From Linnemannia hyalina (lineage: Eukaryota; Mortierellomycota; Mortierellomycetes; Mortierellales; Mortierellaceae), in contig JAHRHY010000006.1 of NCBI GenBank assembly GCA_019671135.1, forward strand, positions 2,232,001 through 2,296,000: a stretch of DNA of 64,000 nucleotides, read 5' to 3'. The position numbers and the translations under genes are program-made. Below the pieces are notes generated by a model. The model did not search any database. It saw nothing but the letters and a program-made list of their open reading frames with translations, and was not told where the DNA came from. Positions 56,127-64,000 of the stretch are shown piece by piece (within the stretch, counting starts at the first letter, position 1; each line of letters begins with the position of its first letter).

Positions 56127-58561
56127 TCATGCCACAGAATGCAGCTCGACACAGACACCTGAGTCCTGACCCTGGCTCTGAGCCTTGTTGTCTCGGCTAT
56201 TGCAGAGCAATGCATCGTGACCAAAGTGAAATCGGATCGGCGTAGTCTCTGCTCCCGTGGCACCTGCAGCAGCAGCGCCGGCTCTGGGTGAGGGTGAAGA
56301 AGAGCCCTCGCCAACCGTGGTGAATGAGGTGCACCCTTGGACGCGTCTTGCAAACTCAGGCAGGGACAGGCGTTTCTTTGAGTTGAGGCAGAAGACGGAC
56401 TTGATGATGTCGTTGAGCTCGTCGGACATGGGCAGGATGGTCTGCAAGAAGTCGTTGTTGAGGACGAAGGCCGAGAAGGTTTCGTCTCGTGGGCAGGCCT
56501 GCTTCCATGGGTTGCGGCCAAAGACGAGGTTGATGAGGATCACACCTAGCGACCAGACATCGTTGGCGGCACTATCAAACGATGTGACCTGCTCGACATA
56601 TCCTCCCTGGCACTCTATTGGTTAAATAACATCCCGATGGTACACGGAAATATAATAGCGAGAAACAGACAGAGGGAATGGCGGGTCAGAGAAGAACAAC
56701 GAGGAAGAAAGAAGGGAGAGGGAGAGAGGGAGTGCATAATCCAAGACAAACATTTTTTTTTCACACACACACACTGACAGACAGACAGACAAAGACCACA
56801 CAAAGAACGAAAGGGCGGATGGGATAGCGCAATAGAAAAAAGGAGAGGGGATGATAGCAAAAAGTAATGGGGACATAACATACTACAAGCCCAGGGCAAC
56901 ACAAACAGGAGTGTCACAACAGCAAACAGGCCAACAGTCAAGACCAGCAACAATAACAAACAACAGGCAATCCAACAAGTAACAAAGTATCACATCTACT
57001 CATTTCGGGAGGCAAACATACCTGGTGACAAGTAGAACGTGGACCCACATCCAAAGTCGCTCGAGATTGGTTCGGTTGTAGCCAGGCCAAAGTCCACGAG
57101 CTTGACCACATCACCAAACATGATAATGTTCTCTGGCTAAAATAAAAAGGCGAATTGGGATGAGTAAACGAGTACAAGAATACGGTGTCCGTGTGTTGTG
57201 ATAATAATGCGCATGCGGGTTAGGTTCTTGTCACCAATTGCAAAGAAATGGGCCGAACAGCTCCTTCTTTCTCTCGTATCCTCATCGATGGCGATTACAA
57301 AGACGCAAGAGAATGCGACTAACAATAATAAAGTCTGGTGCAACTGTCACCGACACTAGAACGAGATGATGCTTGGTCGTCAATCTCTTCCCTCTCTTCC
57401 TCCCCCCTCCCCCACCCCCTCCCCCACCCCCTTCACTCTCTATGTTGTCAGTCCATACGTCTTCTATGTACCTCTCTTTCCCCTTCCTTCAATCTGTGTC
57501 GTTTCCTCTTGTGTCGCCTCCCCTTCCTTCCTTCCTCCTTCATCCTCCCTCACCCTCATCCTCTTCTTTCCCCCTGGACCGAAGTAGTGATCCAGACAAT
57601 GCGTTATTTATATATGGTCTTCTTTTGGATAATATTCTATCCGAAACAATGACACATCAATACCAACGCCCATACCACGATACACAAATAATAAAAAAAG
57701 TAGGTCGACCATTGACCCTTGCACTACCCAGTTTGAACCTCTTTTTTCCTTCACAGAATACTCTCACGCGCGTGGTTTTTGGCTGAAGAGGAACAAAGGC
57801 ATTGTAGAGACAAAAGAGGAAAGGGAAGAAGAAGGGGGCAATGAAGGAGGAGGATGAAAGGGACGGCAAATGAAATGGGCGGACAAGTACTCACCCATAC
57901 CTCACACCACACTCCCTTCATCGGATTATTTTGTTTTTACGCTCTCTCCTTTACTTGACCGTCAATTGAACATCTCCTTCCCCCTCGAATAAGCGCTACT
58001 GAACCGAAGCCGCTCCTGTAATAACGACAGGGAAAAAATAAACAAGACCAATTGAACACTCAAAAAAAGGACGGCGTGATATGCTAAACAATCAGAAACC
58101 ATTGTGGTTACCTTGAGATCACGGTGGAAGACACCTTTGGAATGGCAATGCAAGACAGCGCTGGCGATCTGACCAAAGATCGACTTGATGGCTAGGGCCT
58201 TGCCGACATAACCCCCACGCTCCGTGATCTTTGAGAAGAGATCACCTTCGAGGCCACAATCCATGATCATGTAGAAAAAATCGTCCTCCTCGACCACCTC
58301 GTGTAACGTTGCAATGTTGGGATGTCCCGAGACGAGCGAGTGGAGTTCGGCTTCGTGGCCCTGGAAGGCCCGTTGCCGGCTGTCGAGTCCTACCGTCCGG
58401 ATGCACTTGATGGCCCTCATCTGTCTCGAGACCTGGTCGTAGGCCTTGTATACAGAACCATATGCACCCACTCCAAGCATATCCTGAAGGACTAATGACT
58501 CGTTGTGGATGATCTGAGGAGGGTGCTTTGCTGAATTGTGTGGTTGTAACGAAGGTGTCAT
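56127..58561 (-). CDS. Ran1/Ksp1-like Ser/Thr protein kinase, 3 exons
   Basis: Exons 58561-58112, 57136-57022 and 56614-56127 give 350 residues, almost all kinase domain. Visible motifs are the Gly loop GVGAYGSVYKA, ATP-binding lysine K52 (RAIKCI), HRDLK at 146-150 joining PENIIMF across intron 1, DFGLATT at 165-171, and GSTFYLSPECQGG, where SPE replaces the usual APE. After the C-lobe (WSLGVILINLVFGRNPWKQA) the tail is Ser/Ala-rich and ends VCVELHSVA. The small C-lobe and FYLSPEC match the fungal Ran1/Pat1, Ksp1, Sks1 and Vhs1 group, which controls the switch between growth and sexual development or nutrient responses. The ATG at 58561 is chosen because upstream in-frame sequence reads like a leader. 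Intron 1 (975 nt) contains a G-rich repeat. Group assignment is good; pathway is inference. Confidence 0.9.
57402..57431 (-). promoter_or_regulatory. Intronic G-quadruplex motif
   Basis: On the minus (transcribed-sense) strand, five runs of five or six G are separated by single T or A, within intron 1 of the Ran1-like kinase gene. The pattern satisfies the usual four-run consensus with one-base loops. Confidence 0.75.
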
Positions 58562-61500
58562 ATTATGTGTGTGTGTATGTGTGTATGAGTATGGGTGTGT
58601 GCGCGTTGACGTTGTTGCTGCCGCTGTTGTTGTTGTGGTTGAAGGAAAGAGGAAGGTGAAAGGGAGTCGAATAGGCAAAAAAAGGAGAAGAGAAAAATAA
58701 AGAGCAATTGAAAATTGTCGAAAGGTAGTTGCGCGTTCGTACTTGTCAAAACGTCGAAATTGAGTTGAGGGGGGCAAGTGGTAGTGGTGGTGGAAGTGGA
58801 AGATGAAGTGGAGGAGGAAGATGTCGATTTTTGTGCGGAGTAATAGAATGAAATGATTAAGAGTTGAGGATACGTGTGGAGCCGAAACGTTGTTTGTTGA
58901 GAGTTGACGAGAAGAGAAACACCAAAAAAAAGTGGTAAACAGATAAAGAATGAAGAGATCGAGAGTTCGACAAGCAAAAAAAGTGTGAGCGAAGGAGTAA
59001 GAGACGAAGAAGGAAGGAGAGAAAATGAAGGGGACTGTCAGTATTTATATGCGATCCAAGACCAGGTGTCGTATCGCTGTTTATGTGGAAAGGTGTGTAG
59101 CTGTCGTTGTTGTCGTTGTTGGTTGTTGGTTTGTATTGCATTGAATGGTTGGCGATTGAATGGTGAAGAAGGAGATTGAATAGAGTGAATCCTTATTGAA
59201 TAAATTGGATTGAATTGGAGAAGGTGCGTAAACAAGCGAAAGAAAAGGGAGATTTGGGTTGGATCCCCCCTTTTTTTCTTATTGTACTGTGTGTGTTGGA
59301 GTTGTATGTGTGTTTATAGGTCCTAATCCACTCGAGGCAAAATAAGTAAATAAATAAATAACTGAATAACTGCAACAGAACAAAAACGAAGAAAAAGAAA
59401 GAAGGATTGTAAAGGAGGGGAGGAAGAGAACAGGAAGAACAAAGATAGAAACGAATGACAATTAGGAGAAAAGGAGAGAAGGGAGAGAGAGATGAACAGA
59501 AAGCGGGAAGCAGAATGACAAAGGTGGCAGGAAGAAAGCGGAAAGGATACAGAAAAGCTGTAATTGAATGCGGAGCCAAAAAGTTAACGAGGCGATTGGT
59601 GTAGGTTGCGCTCTTTTGAAGATGAAAAAAATAGGATGTGTTCAATGGTCGATTTTGTTGTTGTAGGATGTAATGTAGTCAGGGGATCTGGGGTAGCAAA
59701 GAAAAAAAGCGCGTTTTCATTGTTTGCAGAATTGTAAGGAGGAAATGGTGTAAGTGTTGAAAAGAGTAACGAAAAGGAGGGAAACGGAGATAGAAACAAG
59801 GAGGGGCAATGAGAGAGGTGATATTGAGAGTGATAGTAGTCGGTGGGTGTCAAGGCGAACGGATGTGCGGACAGTGAGGTGTTGGGTCTAGTGAAGGTGC
59901 TGCTTGCTGAAGGTGCTGAAGTTGCTATTGATGTTAAGCAACTGTCTCCAATTCAACTGGTGCTGTGCCGCGTAATGAGAATTGCTTTTTTGGGCGTGGT
60001 TGTTCTTCTTCCCTGTGGCAAAGGTAATTGATGTCGTCGTTTGGGTGAGCATGGGAGTTTTTTTTTGTTGTTGCTGGCGTTGTTATCAAATTGCAATGGT
60101 GCTACGAATGTTGGTTGGTATACGATCGCGAAAAAGAATTGATGAAAGGGCTATCATTTCAACAGGGGTTCGAAAGTGATGTGGTGCAAGAAGCAAATGC
60201 CAAAACAAAAAAGGGTTTTTTCTACAATAGTAAGATAATGTCACACTAATAGCATTAGGGCGCCAATGCTTGTTGTTGTAATATTATTATTGGTGAAAGG
60301 GAAGGGAAGGGCTAGACTTGGAAGGAGGTGCTCAAAGAAGAAAAAGGGTGCGAGAAATAGCAATAAACTGAAAGCAGGGGAGGTAAAGGGGGACGAACAA
60401 AAGAAGGAGCGAAGGAAAAAGCAAGGAAATAAGGATTCCGCTGTAGAAACACATACGAAGAGCGCTAGTCAATCACATATGATCCACCTCCCTTCCTTCT
60501 TCTCGCCAATTTTTTTGTAAGACAACTTCTCTCCCCTTATGTTCGTGAACAATGCTGATAATCGGCGAGAACACATCAGTAGGAGGAATCAAGAAGAAAT
60601 AATGAACAAAGGATCAGATATAAAAAGATGAACATGTCAAGGAATAGAAAGGGTTGAGGTGATGGGGGGTCGATTGAAGGGACAAATCTGCAGAGGAAGA
60701 GTGCAAAGAAAGGGACAAAAAAAGGGTGTGGTAAATGGTAAGAATGTATGAGTGATTTGTTAGGGGTGGAATGTGAACCTTTTGCTGCAATGCAGGTACT
60801 GTGGTCTCAAGAAGAAAAAAAATCAAGTTTGTTACTGGTCCTGCCGAACACAGGGACCTCATTCTAGTGGACTAAGAAGGAGGCCACTGAGGTCAAGTGG
60901 AAAACAAGAAGGAAATCAACTGACAACGCAAGAGAAACATTACAACAATAAGTGAAAAGAGGAAGGGCAAAAGGACTGAATGAAAAAAATAAGACGAGCA
61001 AGTATCTATGCGAAGGGTGTGTATGAGAGGTTGAGATAAAGATTGAGATGGGGATAGAGATGGGAAAAAGAACAAGGTTACGAACAAGCAAAGGGTTAGT
61101 CATAAAGGCAAAAGGGAGCCCTAGTAAGGAGGGGAAGGAAGGAAAGGCATAATGAATGGAAGACTCCTAGACACGACAGCGACAATAAGGATTGTCAACA
61201 TTGATTGCCCAAGCACCAAGCGCTAGGGGCAAGCAAGGGACGTGAGATAGGCGAAGGAGGTCCCATCTAGGAAGAGATAGGGTAACACCCTGTATCTCTC
61301 TCTCTTTTCCTTTCCACCACTTGACCCGCCTCCTGGTCTGCTCCCCGCCCAAACGCGGTCTGTCTTATTCTTTGATCGATTAACCTACAAACTTTTAAAT
61401 TTGTTCTATATCACTATCACTATAGAACAAAAATGCGAAAAAAAGAAAAGAGTGGTCGCCGTTATTTGTGACTCAAGCAGAGGTACAAAGAAAACGACAA

Positions 61501-61640
61501 CAACATTGATGGCGCGAACTGAAAAAAAACACAAGTGGGGAGAGGGAAAGAAATAAAAAACGTCAAGAAATGGAAACCAAGGGGAAAGGAGGCAACAGTA
61601 AACAGTCGAGGCAACAAGCAAAGAAGAGAACAAAGAAAGC

Positions 61641-61673
<33 letters not shown>

Positions 61674-64000
61674 AGGGTAAAAAAGAAGGGGTGCAATAAC
61701 TAAATGTCAATTGAAGTCAAGTAGTCGTCGTCATAGTCGTGGATAGGAAAAAAGGGGGACAGGAAGAAAGCAATGGGTAACAATAATGTACTTGAAACGG
61801 TTGGAGTAGGTAGGTGAATTATAGGATTGGGTAAAAATGGTGTAGAAATGACAACATTTAAACACAGTTTGCTGTTAAGAGAGAGCTGTGTAAAAGCAGG
61901 TAGATGGGAATAATAGTACGAATGACTAAGTGGCTATGAGGAATCAACCAAAAGGAGAGAAGGCATAAGCAGAAGGGGAAAGTTCAGTCCTTGTATACCC
62001 TTTCCGCGGAACTACAGGGTGACATGTCTCTCATTTTTAATTTTGTGAACAATAACACGTCGCAAGCATGCAATGTAATTCATTTCTCATAGAGCGTTCA
62101 TTTGAAAATGTCTGGCTAGACCTTTTCGAATAAGCGCGGTACATGTTTTTGGGAGGCTTTTTTGTGCGGACAAAACAGCGTGTGCTTGGTCCTCTTACTT
62201 TTTTTCTACGGAAGTTTATTTTGACATGGTGTTTGTTCGCAAGCATGGACGGCAAGTGTTGATCCACTTCTCCTCCTCTTTTTGTCAATGTTCCAAAGCA
62301 TGCTCCGTTATCCCATTGGGAATCAAAGAGCATTTTCTCTGTAAACAAAGAAGTCTTGATGGAAGCAAAACGCATTTTTTTTTGAGCGAGGATGTTTTCT
62401 CCATTCTTTACACCGGAAGCGCAGGCATGCCCTCGTGTTCGCACGTTAGCTCATTTTTTTCTTTGTCTCTCGCTTTGCAGCATGGCTATTCTCGAGGGGC
62501 AGAAGGAAGGAAGCGAGACGAGAAAAAAAACAAGTGGTTCATAGCGTGTTCTGGTGGACCCTTCCTAATTGCGAGAGGGCCCTTGGGCAGTACCACAGAG
62601 CGAGGAACAGAGTTGTCTTGAGTAAAGAAAAGGAAGACAAAATATTCCTAGCTTGTATGGTCCAATTACTGTCTAGTCTTACTGGCAAAAGAGAAGAACA
62701 AGCGAATGAGTGGAGAGGCAAAGAGAGAGGGGGAGAGAGTCCTCGCGTGAAAGAGGGCGAGAAACATCGACAGTCATATAGGTTGGTTTGGTAGACCAAT
62801 GTCCGTTCATAAGTGTTTCATCGTTTGGTTGCGCATGCTTCTTTGCTTTAGTGACAATTCGATCTCGCGACGATTTTTCTCATGCACCCTGTTCTTAAAC
62901 CTTCGCTCGCATGAACACGACAGATCATACCACTGGTGCCATCTTCTTCTCGCCTCCTCTCTCTTCTTCTTCCGGCGTATAGGAAAATGAAAAGAAATAG
63001 TGAGAAGGGACGAAGATAGAGAGAGAGAGAGAGAGAGCGAGAGGACGGGAAGAAGTAACGCGAAAGAAGAGGACACATAACACACCAAAATTGATATTGT
63101 TAATATTATCCTTTATCCTTCCTTCTCAAATGCGCTTTCCCTTTGCCAAGAGAGAGATTCGACAAAGCACTTCATCTCAAGACCGCGAACTGACCCACTT
63201 TTCTCATCTCTTGCACACTCATTCCTCTTTTTTTCTCCTTCTGCGGCCCACACCATCGTAGTTTTGCCAATCGATAAATCTGACACTCTATTCTTTGCCA
63301 CATCTCGAATGCATGGCATTATCTAACACTGTGCATCATTGACGTTGTGTTCGGCAACACGCACAACACTGTGCATGCTCCTTAATTAGCCATCCATGTT
63401 CCATTGCTCTCGATAGAAGCGTGTAGCCAAAAAAAAAAAGTTGACAAAGAACCCCACCATTCATGCTTTGTGCACTTATTTAGGCACAATAATACAATGA
63501 AAGACAAATAGCCTACTGCTACTGATAGGCTTTTGTGGTCCGTGCGAGTCTCGCATCTGGATTTGTCCCAGAGTTGTTCAGCTTACGCCCACTGTTCCCT
63601 CACTTTCTCACTGTCACTATTCAATCTCAAGTCTGTCTTTCTGCCTGTCACTGCATCGTCCTTTCCCATGACAAAGCAGTGATGTCGTAAGAATAGGAGA
63701 AACGCAGAGAGACAGAGAAGGTAACTAGACTGCTTTTGATTATGTGCAATCAAGTGCAAAAACCACTATTAGAGCTAAAGCTAGTCCAGGAAATGATGGG
63801 ATCGCTCATCTATTCGGCGGAGACCTGTTGCTGACTGTGTGATTCTTTTCTACTCTCTTTCTTTTTGTGGTGGTGGTCATCTTGGTGTTTGTTGACCGTC
63901 GTTGTTCCGCAAGTCCGTAAAAATCACCGAAGAAAGTACATGAGAATCAAGATCCAGTCGTTTATCCTTTCACCTCCTTTGCCTCCCCCACCTTTTTTTC
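58562..64000. other. Kinase leader and 5.4 kb without a recognised gene
   Basis: The first few hundred bases are the Ran1-like kinase leader with CA/TG repeats near 58565-58600. Beyond about 59250 the plus strand is purine-rich, with a (GAT)10 tract at 61642-61671 and an AG run near 63019-63038. Frames of up to 150 codons on either strand have no recognisable domain. I found no tRNA or splice-joined gene here. Confidence 0.5.
61642..61671 (+). repeat. (GAT)10 microsatellite
   Basis: Ten uninterrupted GAT triplets lie in the purine-rich right end of the window. Confidence 0.9.

Noticed and set aside
55571..56521. 316-codon minus-strand frame overlapping the Ran1-like kinase 3' end
   Set aside because: It is a shadow frame of the kinase's last exon continued through the 3' flank. 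The true frame carries the kinase motifs.
58562..58777. Extending the Ran1-like kinase to an ATG at 58777
   Set aside because: The added residues are Phe/Leu/Thr-rich leader-type sequence with His/Thr repeats from CA microsatellites. The kinase fold is complete without them.
62226..62621. 131-codon plus-strand frame near the right end
   Set aside because: No domain, Ser/Cys/Phe-rich and lacking any neighbouring exon-like signals.

Overview
The window looks like nuclear DNA of an early-diverging filamentous fungus, probably Mucoromycota and most likely a Mortierella relative. The grounds are short GT-AG introns in most genes, pyrimidine-rich leaders before many ATGs, wide spaces between genes, long Ser/Gln/Thr-rich low-complexity stretches inside otherwise conserved proteins, and a decayed F-box/LRR-type gene of the kind that is abundant in that group. 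The lineage is an inference; no rRNA or other marker is present. I see no bacterial operons, phage, CRISPR array or intact transposon.

Layout, left to right: SGT1 co-chaperone (+, 239-2125); orphan seven-helix membrane protein (-, 2712-4315); about 7 kb with no recognised gene; secreted, membrane-anchored mucin-like protein with a Tyr/Gly/Gln-rich cytoplasmic tail (+, 11507-13003); CaMKI-type kinase with a very long N-terminal extension (-, 13552-16996); alpha-arrestin with a PPxY motif (-, 18545-21974); a six-exon CYTH-domain triphosphatase hidden in what looks like intergenic DNA (-, 23942-25465); four-helix membrane protein (+, 26579-27235); two tRNA-Val(AAC) genes in inverted orientation (27884-28172); LUD-domain protein (-, 28890-30062); 2-oxoglutarate dehydrogenase E2 subunit with an 8-nt microexon (-, 30706-33526); F-box/LRR-like pseudogene (+, about 36270-37195); amidase-signature hydrolase (+, 39092-41734); Stm1/SERBP1-like ribosome-binding protein (+, 42247-44786); large low-complexity nuclear protein with a domain resembling the DNA-binding half of tyrosine recombinases (+, 47801-52239); Ran1/Ksp1-like kinase (-, 56127-58561); and about 5.4 kb of purine-rich DNA with no recognised gene.

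The genes are independent eukaryotic loci rather than one pathway. Loose functional themes are signalling (CaMK, Ran1-like kinase, orphan 7TM protein, arrestin trafficking adaptor), protein and ribosome homeostasis (SGT1, Stm1-like) and mitochondrial metabolism (E2 of 2-oxoglutarate dehydrogenase). Exon joins were assigned by eye from GT-AG sites, reading phase and continuity of conserved motifs. Each multi-exon model closes in frame to a stop, but none has been checked against RNA.
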